From Faecalicatena contorta (GTDB lineage Bacteria; Bacillota; Clostridia; Lachnospirales; Lachnospiraceae), in the NCBI RefSeq assembly GCF_021531995.1, contig NZ_JAFBIZ010000004.1:1-61218 (forward strand): 61,218 nucleotides of DNA, given 5' to 3'. The translations under genes were made by a program, and so were the position numbers. The notes beneath the pieces are model-generated. The model was not told the DNA's origin. It saw only the letters and a list, made by a program, of their open reading frames with translations, and ran no database searches. Each line of letters begins with the position of its first letter. The first letter of the stretch is position 1. Positions 26,393-35,052 of the stretch are shown piece after piece.

Positions 26393-27322
26393 CTATTCAG
26401 CGATGATTTCTTTTGCACTCTTTGCCAGGCCTGCCAGACTCTGAATCTCTGATGGAATAATGATCTTGGTCGCCTGTCCGTCAGCCGCCTTTTCAAATGC
26501 TTCCAGACTCTTCATTGTAAGAACTGCCTCATCTGCACCGGCCTCTTTCAGGAACCGGATACCATCTGCATTGGCCTTTTGCACTTTCAGGATTGCCTCT
26601 GCCTCACCTTCTGCTTCACGGATCATAGCTTCCTTTTTCGCCTCTGCGCGGAGAATCGCTGCCTGTTTTTCTGCTTCTGCATCCAGAATCGCCGATTCCT
26701 TTTGTCCTTCTGCAACCAGAATTGTAGATTTTTTCTCACCTTCCGCACGCAGGATTGCTTCTCTTCGTTCACGTTCCGCCTTCATCTGTTTCTCCATTGC
26801 ATCCTGGATCGCTGACGGAGGAATGATATTCTTGAGCTCTACTCGATTGACCTTGATTCCCCATGGATCCGTCGCCTCATCCAATGAAGCACGCATCTTG
26901 GTATTGATCGTCTCCCTGGAGGTCAATGTCTGATCCAGCTCCAGATCACCGATGATATTACGAAGAGTTGTTGCCGTCAGGTTTTCAATCGCCATGATTG
27001 GATTCGCAACCCCGTAACAGAACATCTTCGGATCTGTGATCTGATAGAATACAACCGTGTCTATCCGCATGGTTACGTTATCTTTTGTAATTACCGGCTG
27101 CGGTGCAAAGTCTACTACCTGCTCTTTTAAGTCCACTTTTCTCGCCACTCTGTCAATGATCGGCACCTTAAAATGAAGTCCTGTATTCCAGGTTGCCTGA
27201 TATGCACCCAGACGTTCCACAACCATCGCTCTTGCCTGCGGTACGATCTTGATACATGAAATCAATAACAACATAATAATAATTACAAGAATGATCAATA
27301 CTACTAATCCAACACTCAACAT
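26393..27322 (-). CDS. SPFH/band 7 membrane protein (paraslipin, QmcA-like)
   Basis: A 309-residue protein with one N-terminal membrane segment (residues 2-24), the SPFH core (VPQARAMVVERLGAYQATW, YQITDPKMFCYGV, LRNIIGDLELDQTLTSRE) and a long alanine/glutamate-rich coiled coil at 185-250. It assembles in the membrane and is associated with functional microdomains in other bacteria. It follows the NfeD gene by three bases and its ribosome site overlaps the nfeD stop, a classic NfeD-SPFH operon. Confidence 0.92.
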   Translation of the reverse strand: MLSVGLVVLIILVIIIMLLLISCIKIVPQARAMVVERLGAYQATWNTGLHFKVPIIDRVARKVDLKEQVVDFAPQPVITKDNVTMRIDTVVFYQITDPKMFCYGVANPIMAIENLTATTLRNIIGDLELDQTLTSRETINTKMRASLDEATDPWGIKVNRVELKNIIPPSAIQDAMEKQMKAERERREAILRAEGEKKSTILVAEGQKESAILDAEAEKQAAILRAEAKKEAMIREAEGEAEAILKVQKANADGIRFLKEAGADEAVLTMKSLEAFEKAADGQATKIIIPSEIQSLAGLAKSAKEIIAE

Positions 27323-27325
27323 AAG

Positions 27326-27784
27326 CTACTCCTCCTCATACTTTTTTACAATTAATTTGACTCCTGAAATGTTTACTACTTTTGCCAGTGTCTCCGGCTC
27401 CAGAATCTCATCGTCATCCTCTGCTCTCACCGTCCACTCCTGACCATTTACCACCGCCATTCCTGTCTGATGAAGATTATCCACCTTCTCCGCAATACGG
27501 ATCGTCTTACCTATGATTCCCTCATAATTCGTCTTTTCCCGCTGTGAATTAATGAACTTCACTGCAAACGGCCTTGTAAACCACAAAAGCACGAATGTCA
27601 CAACAAAGAACGCGACGATCTGCCATATGAGGGGCACATTCAGCACACTCAGAAGAAGTGCGATCAGGGCACCTCCTGCTGCCCAGATACTGGTCAGCCC
27701 CACCGTAATGATCTCAACAAGCAGGAGCAGGATCAGAAGAACCAGCCAGATAACCGTCATATAAGCATCCTGTATCATTGCCAT
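27326..27784 (-). CDS. NfeD-like membrane protein
   Basis: A 152-residue NfeD short form: three membrane segments in residues 8-75 (IWLVLLILLLLVEIIT, WAAGGALIALLL, IWQIVAFFVVTFVLLWF), then a C-terminal OB-fold domain (GKTIRIAEKVDNL, VNGQEWTVRAED). It lacks the ClpP-like protease domain of long NfeD. It works with the SPFH partner encoded next. ATG 27784 is chosen because the frame's upstream start at 27844 lies in the predicted promoter. Confidence 0.9.
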   Translation of the reverse strand: MAMIQDAYMTVIWLVLLILLLLVEIITVGLTSIWAAGGALIALLLSVLNVPLIWQIVAFFVVTFVLLWFTRPFAVKFINSQREKTNYEGIIGKTIRIAEKVDNLHQTGMAVVNGQEWTVRAEDDDEILEPETLAKVVNISGVKLIVKKYEEE

Positions 27785-27815
27785 AAGCTCTTCACTTCCT
27801 TTCTTGATTGTCCTC

Positions 27816-27844
27816 ATCTTAACAAAGTTTCCTTTTTTCGACAA
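27816..27844 (-). promoter_or_regulatory. Predicted promoter of nfeD-SPFH
   Basis: On the minus strand, TTGTCG (27839-27844) and TAAGAT (27816-27821) are spaced 17 bp, with an extended -10 TG one base upstream. Confidence 0.7.
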
Positions 27845-27957
27845 TACATTTTGAGTGAATGAAGCGATTTCATGTTTGAATGTCAGATCGATTGGGACTG
27901 GATATTTGATGCATATTTTTGTATAATAGCATCAGACAATGATAGGAGGAATGAATC

Positions 27958-28404
27958 ATGAGTAAAATTGAAGAAGTTCGTGCCGACATGGTCAAAGCCA
28001 TGAAAGCCGGCGACAAAGAAACCAAAGAAACATTATCCATGCTGCTTGCAGCCCTTAAGAATAAAGCCATTGATAAACGCTCTGACTTAACGCCCGAGGA
28101 AGAAACACAGGTAATCCTAAAGGAAATCAAGCAGACAAAAGAGACACTGGATATGACTCCTGCAGACCGCACCGAGATCATTGAAGAATGCAGCAAACGT
28201 CTGGCTGTTTTAGAGCAATATGCTCCGAAGATGATGGACGAGGCCGAGATCAAAGAAGTGGTTGCTTCTGTTCTTGCTGAGATGGGACTGGACGCGCCAA
28301 CCGCAAAAGACAAAGGAAAGATTATGAAAAACCTGATGCCGAAAGTAAAGGGAAAAGCCGACGGCAAGCTGGTCAATGATATTGTATCCACATTTATGAA
28401 ATAA
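27958..28404 (+). CDS. yqeY: GatB/YqeY domain protein
   Basis: A 148-residue YqeY-family protein: SKIEEVRADMVKAMKAGDKE at the N-terminus, LTPEEETQVILKEIKQ, then EIKEVVASVLAEMG and a C-terminal KGKIMKNLMPKVKGKADG. It resembles the tail domain of the GatB amidotransferase subunit. It is usually found alone near rpsU or dnaG, and its role is not settled. TAGGAGGAA precedes ATG 27958. A TATAAT at 27922-27927 is the probable -10, although no good -35 is visible. A minus-strand open frame across the same region is a shadow. Confidence 0.92.
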   Translation: MSKIEEVRADMVKAMKAGDKETKETLSMLLAALKNKAIDKRSDLTPEEETQVILKEIKQTKETLDMTPADRTEIIEECSKRLAVLEQYAPKMMDEAEIKEVVASVLAEMGLDAPTAKDKGKIMKNLMPKVKGKADGKLVNDIVSTFMK

Positions 28405-28410
28405 TATCCC

Positions 28411-28478
28411 AGACCTTGAAATCTTAACACGGAGAAAAATATATATTTCGTTTCGTGTTAAATTTTCAAGGTCTTTTT
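28411..28478 (+). terminator. Terminator of yqeY
   Basis: An 11-bp stem AGACCTTGAAA/TTTCAAGGTCT encloses an inner 7-bp stem TAACACG/CGTGTTA and is followed by TTTTTC. Confidence 0.88.
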
Positions 28479-28552
28479 CATTCTCGCAACAGTCTTCTTC
28501 ATACACCACATACTCATCTGTATTGTTATCCTCATTGAGCACCTTTTGCTGT

Positions 28553-28604
28553 AAAAAAAGGAAAAACGGCCACCAATCCCATGTTTACTGGTCTTATGAC
28601 CGTT
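28553..28604 (-). terminator. Terminator downstream of the alpha-galactosidase relic
   Basis: On the minus strand, AACGGTCA pairs with TGGCCGTT (8 bp, one G-U), followed by TTTTCCTTTTTTT. It survives although the gene it served is broken. Confidence 0.7.
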
Positions 28605-28631
28605 TATCACTTTTTATTGCAATCTATGATT

Positions 28632-29284
28632 TTAATAGAGTAACTCCTGCTTTGCTTTCAGCACATAGATCCGTGATTCAAAATCGGTACACGGAACCAA
28701 CTCCCCAGTAATCTCCCCTGAAGTCGCATCTGAAGTGATCAGCCCAAGATTCATCAGTTCGTCGCCATAATGTTCTGTATGACTGAACTCATTTTCATAT
28801 ACCACATCCGTACGCAGTCCCTGAAGCTTCACTCTTCTGTAAGGCATATTCACCCCGTTTAATACACGGTACCAGCCAACCAGTGCCGTGTTCCGATCTT
28901 CACTGACCACCATCCATACTGTTTCATTGCTTTCAAATGGACTTACCAGCCGGTAAAATGTTCCACATATTGAAAATCACTGATTCTGCTTCCGTTCTCC
29001 TGAAGGATCTCTACCGCAGGATGCCGATAATCCGTCGTTCCGTATACCGGATATTCCTGTCGGATATGCTCCAGCGAGAAGGTACGGTCACCCTCAAAGA
29101 CATAAGAAGTCATTGGTCTTGGAGCTTTTTCAACCAGATAAGAAAAATCACTCTTATCATGAATCCGTTTTCCAAAATACAGTTGTCCCAGATGCCCGTT
29201 TTCCAACACGCACATCACATAACTGATCTGCTCATTGTACAGGTGAAATGTCTTAGTTTCCTCATGAAAAATAATAGCTGCCAT
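28632..29284 (-). pseudogene. Alpha-galactosidase (GH36) remnant with large internal deletion and frameshift
   Basis: Two adjacent minus-strand frames match the two ends of one GH36 enzyme. The first (29284-28943, about 113 residues, GGGAGG ribosome site) has the N-terminal sandwich motifs GHLGQLYFGKRI, EHIRQEYPVYGTTDYRHPA and SRISDFQY. The second, open through 28632, reads GTFYRLVSPFESNE, WMVVSEDRN, ALVGWYRVLNGVN and ends ESRIYVLKAKQELLY, typical of the C-terminus. The catalytic barrel, about 500 residues in the family, is missing, and the ends join out of frame near 28960-28975. Both ends are otherwise well preserved, pointing to recent loss. No function is expected. Confidence 0.85.
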
Positions 29285-29335
29285 TGTCTTCCTCCCTCTA
29301 CTCATATGCAATTTCTGAAAATCAGCCTGCTATGA

Positions 29336-29375
29336 TAAAAAGAACCCGGGGTACTCACATAAGCTCCTCGGGTTC
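29336..29375 (-). terminator. Terminator of the PrsA-like lipoprotein gene
   Basis: On the minus strand, GAACCCG (29369-29375) pairs with CGGGTTC (29342-29348), followed by TTTTTATC. Confidence 0.8.
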
Positions 29376-29402
29376 CGTTTTGTCATCATATCATAACGCT
29401 TC

Positions 29403-30425
29403 TTAATCTTCCGTTGTAGTCTCTGACTCTTCCTGCCTGAATGTAACGCTCAGTTTCTGGAAATCTACCTTTTTCCATACGTTTTTGTTTACTTTGATCT
29501 CTTCTTTTTCTTTCAGTTCTGTGCAGGTATCATTAAACAGTTCGGTCTGTCTTTCGCTGATGATGGACTCCTTCTTCTGATCCGTTGCGTCTCTGTCCAG
29601 AAGAGAAGTAAGCTTTACTACATAACACGCACTGTCTGTCTCAATGATATCAGAGACATCACCTTCCGCCATCTGATCAGCCGCTTCGATCACTTCTGTT
29701 GCAGGACTGGTAGATTCGGAATCAAATGTCGCTGTCTGTGCTTCATATCCCTGGTCTGTAACATAAGTATCAAAATCTTCCGCTGTCTTAGCACCCTCGG
29801 CAAATGCTTCAGCCTGTTCTTTCACAGAAGCTTTTTCATCATCAGACAGCTCTGTCTGTCCGTCCTCTGCCAGATAAGAAAATTCTACGTATTCCATGCT
29901 CTTCTGTGCAGCTTCCTCATCGCTCACCTCTGTGTCCACCTCTGCCTGAATCGCATTACGCATCTTATTCTCGATCGTCATCAACGTCATGACTCTCTCT
30001 ACCGTTTCCTTCGAGCCTGACACCTTCTCCTTATCTGCATCTTCATTGGCCTCATCAAATGTCTTTGCTGCATTTTCTATCGCCGTTTTTTCCTCGTCAG
30101 AAAGTGTCACATCATACGCATCCATATTCTTTTCCAGGACGATCATCGTCTCCAGTTCTTCCAGAACGGATTCTTTGATGGACTCTTCGTAGGTCTTTCC
30201 GTCTTCCACCTCTGTCGTCCACATATCATCTCCGCCCATATAAGCTGCGTAATAAGTCTCATACATCGCCTGTGTATATCTTGCATAGAAGTTTGCAACT
30301 CCTGCAGTGATCTTCTGATCTCCGACAGTTGCCACCACATCATCTTCCTTTAAAGATCCACATCCGGTCAGGGATGTCACTGCCAGCATTCCCGTCAATG
30401 CAAGCGTCAATACTTTCTTTTTCAT
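29403..30425 (-). CDS. PrsA/SurA-like foldase lipoprotein
   Basis: A 340-residue exported protein. A basic start and hydrophobic segment end in lipobox LTGC (residues 19-22), so C22 should be lipidated on the outer face of the membrane. A SurA-N-like helical region follows (VVATVGDQKITAGVANFYARY), then a parvulin-like middle (AEAFAEGAKTAEDFDTYVTDQGYE, DVSDIIETDSACYVVKL). It probably assists folding of secreted proteins; isomerase activity is uncertain because the domain is divergent. The gene follows mfd and has its own promoter. Confidence 0.88.
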   Translation of the reverse strand: MKKKVLTLALTGMLAVTSLTGCGSLKEDDVVATVGDQKITAGVANFYARYTQAMYETYYAAYMGGDDMWTTEVEDGKTYEESIKESVLEELETMIVLEKNMDAYDVTLSDEEKTAIENAAKTFDEANEDADKEKVSGSKETVERVMTLMTIENKMRNAIQAEVDTEVSDEEAAQKSMEYVEFSYLAEDGQTELSDDEKASVKEQAEAFAEGAKTAEDFDTYVTDQGYEAQTATFDSESTSPATEVIEAADQMAEGDVSDIIETDSACYVVKLTSLLDRDATDQKKESIISERQTELFNDTCTELKEKEEIKVNKNVWKKVDFQKLSVTFRQEESETTTED

Positions 30426-30457
30426 GCCTCTGCATACCCTCCTTAGTATCGTTAACC

Positions 30458-30487
30458 ATTATATTATAGCCTTTTTTTAAGGTTCAA
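30458..30487 (-). promoter_or_regulatory. Predicted promoter of the PrsA-like gene
   Basis: On the minus strand, TTGAAC (30482-30487, inside the end of mfd) and TATAAT (30458-30463) are spaced 18 bp. A second overlapping TATAAT lies at 30463-30468. Confidence 0.65.
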
Positions 30488-33400
30488 TCAATCCTTTAAT
30501 TCCATTTAACACTTTTTTCACGATTTCCAGGACGTCTGTGTTCTTCTCCTTTTTGCTGCGTCTCTTTTTCTCATATACAAAGCAAGGACTTCCCGTCTCA
30601 GCTTTAAAACAGAGTTCTCCTTTGAAATCGCTGATCAGACGCGGGATACGTTCCGGATGAACTTTTGCCTTTTCATACATAGTAAATGTATACGTATCTC
30701 CTTTTTGTTCCACAGCCGTTACATAAACACTGTGTGCCTGTGCCTTTAAAGCCGCAACTGCAAGAAGAGTCTCCACTTTCCTCGGGATATCTCCGAAACG
30801 ATCAATCAGCTCTTCTGTCATGTCTTCCATCTCCTCCTGATTCTCAATCGCTGCAATTCTCTTGTAGATATCCAGCTTCTGATACTCATTTGGTATATAG
30901 GAATCGGGAATATATGCATCCACATTCAGATCCATTGTCGTATGATACGTTTCCTCTTCTTCCGTCTCCCCCTTCAGATGCTTGACTGCTTCATTGAGCA
31001 TCTTACAGTAGAGATCATATCCGACTGCTTCCATATGACCGTGCTGTTCAGCTCCCAGAAGGTTTCCCGCACCCCGGATCTCAAGATCCCGCATGGCAAT
31101 CTTGAACCCGGAACCAAGATCCGTAAATTCCCGGATGGCAGCCAGACGCTTCTCCGCCACCTCTTTCAGAAGCTTGTCTCTGCGGTACAGCAAGAATGCA
31201 TATGCCATGCGATTGGATCTGCCTACTCTTCCCCTGAGCTGATAAAGCTGGGATAACCCCAGGCGGTCCGCATCATGAATGATCATGGTGTTAACATTGG
31301 AGATATCAAGACCGGTCTCGATAATCGTCGTCGATACCAGTACATCAATCTCCCCGTTAATAAAGTCATACATGATCCTCTCCAGTTCATGCTCCCGCAT
31401 CTGTCCATGTGCATATTCTACCATCACATCCGGCACCAGCTTCTGCACATGTGCAGTTACTTCTGCAATATCTTCCACACGATTATAAACGTAATATACC
31501 TGTCCCTGCCTTGCACATTCGCGCTCAATGGCTTCCCGGACCATCTCATCATTATATTCCATGACATACGTCTGAATCGGCATTCGATCATTCGGAGCTT
31601 CCTCCAGAACACTCATATCCCGGATACCAATCAGGCTCATATGCAGCGTTCTCGGAATCGGCGTTGCGGTCAGCGTCAGTACATCCACATTTTCCTTCAG
31701 TTTTTTGATCTTCTCTTTGTGCTGAACACCAAACCGCTGCTCTTCATCAATGATCAGAAGTCCCAGATCTTTGAACTTCAGATCGTCACTCAATACACGA
31801 TGAGTACCGATCACAATATCAACCAGTCCGCGCTTTGTATCCTCAATCGTTTTTTTCTGCTGGGCCGCTGTCCGGAATCTGCACATCAGATCCACCCGAA
31901 CCGGAAAATCCTTCATTCGCTGTAAAAATGTATTGTAATGCTGCTGTGCCAGAATCGTTGTCGGGACCAGATAAACCACCTGTTTGTTTTCCTGCACTGC
32001 TTTAAATGCGGCACGAATCGCAACCTCTGTCTTACCAAATCCTACATCCCCGCAGATCAGACGATCCATGATCTTTCGGCTCTGCATATCCCGCTTCACA
32101 GCATCGATTGCCAGCATCTGGTCTTCCGTCTCATCAAACGGAAACATCTCTTCAAACTCTTTCTGCCAGACAGTATCTTCCCCATATACATACCCCTGCT
32201 TCTCCTGCCTTGCCGCATACAGCTGAACCAGATCCTTCGCAATCTCCCGGACAGCTCCCCGGACTCTTGTCTTGGTTTTTGTCCATTCCTGTGTCCCAAG
32301 CCTGTTCAGCTTCGGCTTCTTTGCATCTGCACTCGCATACTTCTGGATCATATCAAGCTGGGTTGCGGGAATATACAGATTCCCCCCCTGTGCATAAGAG
32401 ATCTTCATGTAGTCCTTTGCGATCTTGTCAACTACGATTTTTTCAATTCCCTGATAGACTCCGATTCCATGACTCTCATGAACCACATAATCTCCCGGCT
32501 TCAGTTCCGAAAAGCTCTGGATTTTTCTTCCTTCATAGACCTTTCGCTTTTTCTTCTTCCTGCTCTTTCCGAAGATATCCGTCTCTGAAATCACAGTAAA
32601 CTTGATCATCGGGTATTCATAGCCTTCTGCAATATATCCATATGCCGTCATGATCTCTCCCGGCTGCACCTCGCGATCCATATCATCACTGTAATAGCTG
32701 CTTAAGTTATAATCTCTCAAATCCTCTGCCAGACGTCTGGCTCTTGTCCTGGATCCGGACAGCAGAATGACCCGGTACCCGTTTCTCTTCAGCCGCTTAA
32801 GATCCTGTGTCAGCATCTCAAAACTGTTGTTATAGGGATTCACATTTTTAGACTGAATATGAATGGTATTCCGTACTTCCAGCCCTTTACAACGCATGTC
32901 CAGAGAAAAAAAGCCCACACTGCTGTAAACATTCATCTTCTTCAGGATCTCCTCCGTCAGATAAAGTCTGGCTTCCGCATTCGTCATCTCATATCCGTTT
33001 TCAATCCTTTTTTTCTGTGCCTCCATGAACTCTTCTTCCACGCCCTGACCTTTTTCAATCAGGCGCACCGGCTCATCCAGAAAGAGAAGCGTCTGCTCCT
33101 TTGGAAAATAATCCAGAAAGGACACCCCTCTTTCTTCCTCCTTCGGGAATTCGACAGCCGGACAGATGGCAATCTCCGAAAGGTTCTCGATTGATCTCTG
33201 CGTTTCTACATCAAATGTCCGGATAGAATCCACCTCATCTCCCCACAGTTCAATCCTTACAGGCTGTTCCTCCGTAAGGGGATACACATCCAGAATTCCT
33301 CCCCGGACAGCAAACTGACCCGGACCTTCAATCTGGACTTCTCTGTCGTATCCGATTCCTGTAAGCCTCTCTGCCATCTTATCAAGGCTGATCGTGCTGT

Positions 33401-33824
33401 CTCCCTGAATCCGTATGATACGATTTTCAATCACTTCTTTTGGAAGAAGCGAATCCATAAACGCATCAAAACTGGTGACTACGGTCATCTCTTCCCCGGT
33501 CGTAACTGCCTGTATGACTTCCATTCTTTTTCTCACCAGTTCTTTGCTTCGAATATCCGCCTGATAAAATAACAGATCCTTTGCCGGATACAAATACGTG
33601 TTCGGATCCAGAAAACGGTATTCTTCATACACCTGCCGGGCCTTTGATTCACTGGAACAGGCGATGACTTTATATTTACAGCCATCGCTCAGCGCATACA
33701 TCATATGAGATTTCTGGGAATTCACGCATCCGCAGACACGCAGCATTCCCGATACTTCTGTTTTATTTTTGCAGAGTTCTTCAAACTCCGCCAAATCACT
33801 CAATGGCCTGATCAGAGCTTGCAT
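30477..33824 (-). CDS. mfd: Transcription-repair coupling factor
   Basis: Mfd removes stalled RNA polymerase and recruits UvrA. The 1115-residue chain has an N-terminal UvrB-like module, the CarD-like RNA polymerase interaction domain (LKPGDYVVHESHGIGVYQGIEKI), a translocase with Walker A (CGDVGFGKTEVA), the DEEQ box (LLIIDEEQRFGVQ), TATPIPRTLHMSL and QLRGRVGRS, and the C-terminal regulatory domain. ATG 33824 lies two bases after the pth stop, with its AAGGAGG inside pth. Confidence 0.98.
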   Translation of the reverse strand: MQALIRPLSDLAEFEELCKNKTEVSGMLRVCGCVNSQKSHMMYALSDGCKYKVIACSSESKARQVYEEYRFLDPNTYLYPAKDLLFYQADIRSKELVRKRMEVIQAVTTGEEMTVVTSFDAFMDSLLPKEVIENRIIRIQGDSTISLDKMAERLTGIGYDREVQIEGPGQFAVRGGILDVYPLTEEQPVRIELWGDEVDSIRTFDVETQRSIENLSEIAICPAVEFPKEEERGVSFLDYFPKEQTLLFLDEPVRLIEKGQGVEEEFMEAQKKRIENGYEMTNAEARLYLTEEILKKMNVYSSVGFFSLDMRCKGLEVRNTIHIQSKNVNPYNNSFEMLTQDLKRLKRNGYRVILLSGSRTRARRLAEDLRDYNLSSYYSDDMDREVQPGEIMTAYGYIAEGYEYPMIKFTVISETDIFGKSRKKKKRKVYEGRKIQSFSELKPGDYVVHESHGIGVYQGIEKIVVDKIAKDYMKISYAQGGNLYIPATQLDMIQKYASADAKKPKLNRLGTQEWTKTKTRVRGAVREIAKDLVQLYAARQEKQGYVYGEDTVWQKEFEEMFPFDETEDQMLAIDAVKRDMQSRKIMDRLICGDVGFGKTEVAIRAAFKAVQENKQVVYLVPTTILAQQHYNTFLQRMKDFPVRVDLMCRFRTAAQQKKTIEDTKRGLVDIVIGTHRVLSDDLKFKDLGLLIIDEEQRFGVQHKEKIKKLKENVDVLTLTATPIPRTLHMSLIGIRDMSVLEEAPNDRMPIQTYVMEYNDEMVREAIERECARQGQVYYVYNRVEDIAEVTAHVQKLVPDVMVEYAHGQMREHELERIMYDFINGEIDVLVSTTIIETGLDISNVNTMIIHDADRLGLSQLYQLRGRVGRSNRMAYAFLLYRRDKLLKEVAEKRLAAIREFTDLGSGFKIAMRDLEIRGAGNLLGAEQHGHMEAVGYDLYCKMLNEAVKHLKGETEEEETYHTTMDLNVDAYIPDSYIPNEYQKLDIYKRIAAIENQEEMEDMTEELIDRFGDIPRKVETLLAVAALKAQAHSVYVTAVEQKGDTYTFTMYEKAKVHPERIPRLISDFKGELCFKAETGSPCFVYEKKRRSKKEKNTDVLEIVKKVLNGIKGLIEP

Positions 33825-33826
33825 AA

Positions 33827-34411
33827 TTATGCCTCCTTAGGCTTTACTTTCCTGTTATATTGATTCATGGCAGCCTCGGTCTCTCCACTCAGAAGCATGG
33901 ACACCGCGTCCGCTGCTTTCTGGTATCCTTTCTCCATCTGCTCTTTTTCTTCTTTTGAAAAATGTCCGAGCACATAATCTGCAAGATCATATTTTCCTGG
34001 TTTTTCTCCAACACCGACCTTGATTCTCAAAAATACATCCGTTCCCAGTTCCGAAAGAATACTCTTGATTCCATTATGTCCCCCCGCACTGCCTTTTTTC
34101 CGAATGCGAATCTGTCCTACGCCCAGACTGACATCATCGTAAATAACGATCAGTTCACTTTCTTCATCCACTTTGTAATAATCCACCAGTGACCTGATAC
34201 TCTCTCCACTCAGATTCATATAGGTCTGCGGCTTGACAAGAATCACCTTATAACCTTCGATCATACCTTTTCCGATCAACGCACGGCTTTTCCTGGTATC
34301 CACAGATATATTATATCGTTCAGCCAGTGTATCTATGACATCAAATCCCACATTGTGTCTCGTTCCCTCGTATTGTAACGTTGGATTCCCAAGTCCTGCA
34401 ATAATAAACAT
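33827..34411 (-). CDS. pth: Peptidyl-tRNA hydrolase
   Basis: Recycles peptidyl-tRNA released from ribosomes. The 194-residue protein shows FIIAGLGNP, the catalytic histidine H19 in GTRHNVGFD, PQTYMNLSGESI and VIYDDVSLGVG with the conserved aspartate. ATG 34411 is chosen: the frame's earlier GTG (34420) abuts GGAGA and would give an atypical N-terminus. The pth-mfd order is conserved in Firmicutes. Confidence 0.97.
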   Translation of the reverse strand: MFIIAGLGNPTLQYEGTRHNVGFDVIDTLAERYNISVDTRKSRALIGKGMIEGYKVILVKPQTYMNLSGESIRSLVDYYKVDEESELIVIYDDVSLGVGQIRIRKKGSAGGHNGIKSILSELGTDVFLRIKVGVGEKPGKYDLADYVLGHFSKEEKEQMEKGYQKAADAVSMLLSGETEAAMNQYNRKVKPKEA

Positions 34412-34441
34412 ATCTCTCACTCTCCGTTTCTTTCCTTTACC

Positions 34442-34470
34442 ATTCTACAAGAAGCATGCCGATTTGTCAC
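34442..34470 (-). promoter_or_regulatory. Predicted promoter of pth-mfd
   Basis: On the minus strand, GTGACA (34465-34470) and TAGAAT (34442-34447) are spaced 17 bp. An 8-bp inverted repeat (GCATGCCG at 34454-34461, CGGCATGC at 34513-34520) overlaps the spacer and the divergent promoter region. Confidence 0.6.
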
Positions 34471-34518
34471 GCAAAATAATCCGGCGGCATTTCCTTCCGG
34501 AGTTTTCCTTTCCGGCAT

Positions 34519-34547
34519 GCATAATCTGCACTTTATTTTCATACATT
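34519..34547 (+). promoter_or_regulatory. Predicted sigma-E-type sporulation promoter
   Basis: GCATAAT (34519-34525) and CATACATT (34540-34547) are spaced 14 bp. This closely matches the Bacillus sigma-E pattern (KMATATT, 14 bp, CATACANT), about 45 bases before the downstream gene. Confidence 0.6.
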
Positions 34548-34590
34548 ATATAGAACAAAACTATCTTGGAAAGTACAGGAGGTCTCTGCT

Positions 34591-35025
34591 ATGAGTTCCA
34601 GAACAAAAATCGTCGTGCTGCATATGAAAGAAATCATCTACACAATAGTCTTTGTAATTCTTGCAATTCTATTGATCCTGCTTTTGATATTTATGTTTTC
34701 GCCCGGCAAAAAATCAGCCGCCGATACAGATGTCAGATACACACCAGGCGTCTACACTTCCACGCTTACCTTGAACAACACAGCTCTTGAAGTAGAAGTT
34801 ACTGTAGACGAATCTCACATCAATTCCATTCGGTTCGCCAATCTGGATGATACCATTACAACTATGTATCCGCTGATACAGCCGACAATTGAAGATCTTG
34901 CCGAACAGATCTATCAGACACAGTCTCTGGAAAATATCCAATATGACGAAGAGACTCCCTATACCTCCCAGATCATTATAAATGCCATACAGGAAGCATT
35001 GAAAAAAGCCGAAACTACCAGGTAG
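34591..35025 (+). CDS. Small membrane-anchored protein with degenerate FMN-binding-like domain
   Basis: A 144-residue protein. One membrane helix spans about residues 14-38 and an external domain follows. That domain (YTPGVYTSTLTLNNTALEVEVTVDESHINSIRF, ending TPYTSQIIINAIQEALKKA) has the shape of an FMN_bind domain. It lacks the usual SGAT flavin-attachment motif, so flavin binding is doubtful. AGGAGG precedes the ATG. It stands alone, convergent with its minus-strand neighbour, behind a sigma-E-like promoter. A mother-cell role in sporulation is inferred, not shown. Confidence 0.7.
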   Translation: MSSRTKIVVLHMKEIIYTIVFVILAILLILLLIFMFSPGKKSAADTDVRYTPGVYTSTLTLNNTALEVEVTVDESHINSIRFANLDDTITTMYPLIQPTIEDLAEQIYQTQSLENIQYDEETPYTSQIIINAIQEALKKAETTR

Positions 35026-35040
35026 TTACGGCTTTTCTTC
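35005..35040 (+). terminator. Terminator overlapping the end of the FMN-binding-like gene
   Basis: AAAGCCGAAACTACC pairs with GGTAGTTACGGCTTT (14 paired bases with one A-A mismatch), followed by TCTTCTGTTTTG. The stem overlaps the stop codon. Confidence 0.8.
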
Positions 35041-35052
35041 TGTTTTGTTTCA

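Noticed and set aside
27870-28430. Long minus-strand open frame (about 186 codons)
   Set aside because: It lies antisense to yqeY, has a serine-rich shadow composition and no ribosome site; yqeY has clear family motifs.
28480-28542. Short acidic minus-strand reading frame starting at GTG 28542
   Set aside because: No convincing ribosome site, and it runs straight through the yqeY terminator into the antisense of yqeY.
34454-34520. GCATGCCG/CGGCATGC inverted repeat as a terminator
   Set aside because: The arms are 51 nt apart, no T run follows, and the region is a divergent promoter zone; noted only within the pth promoter entry.
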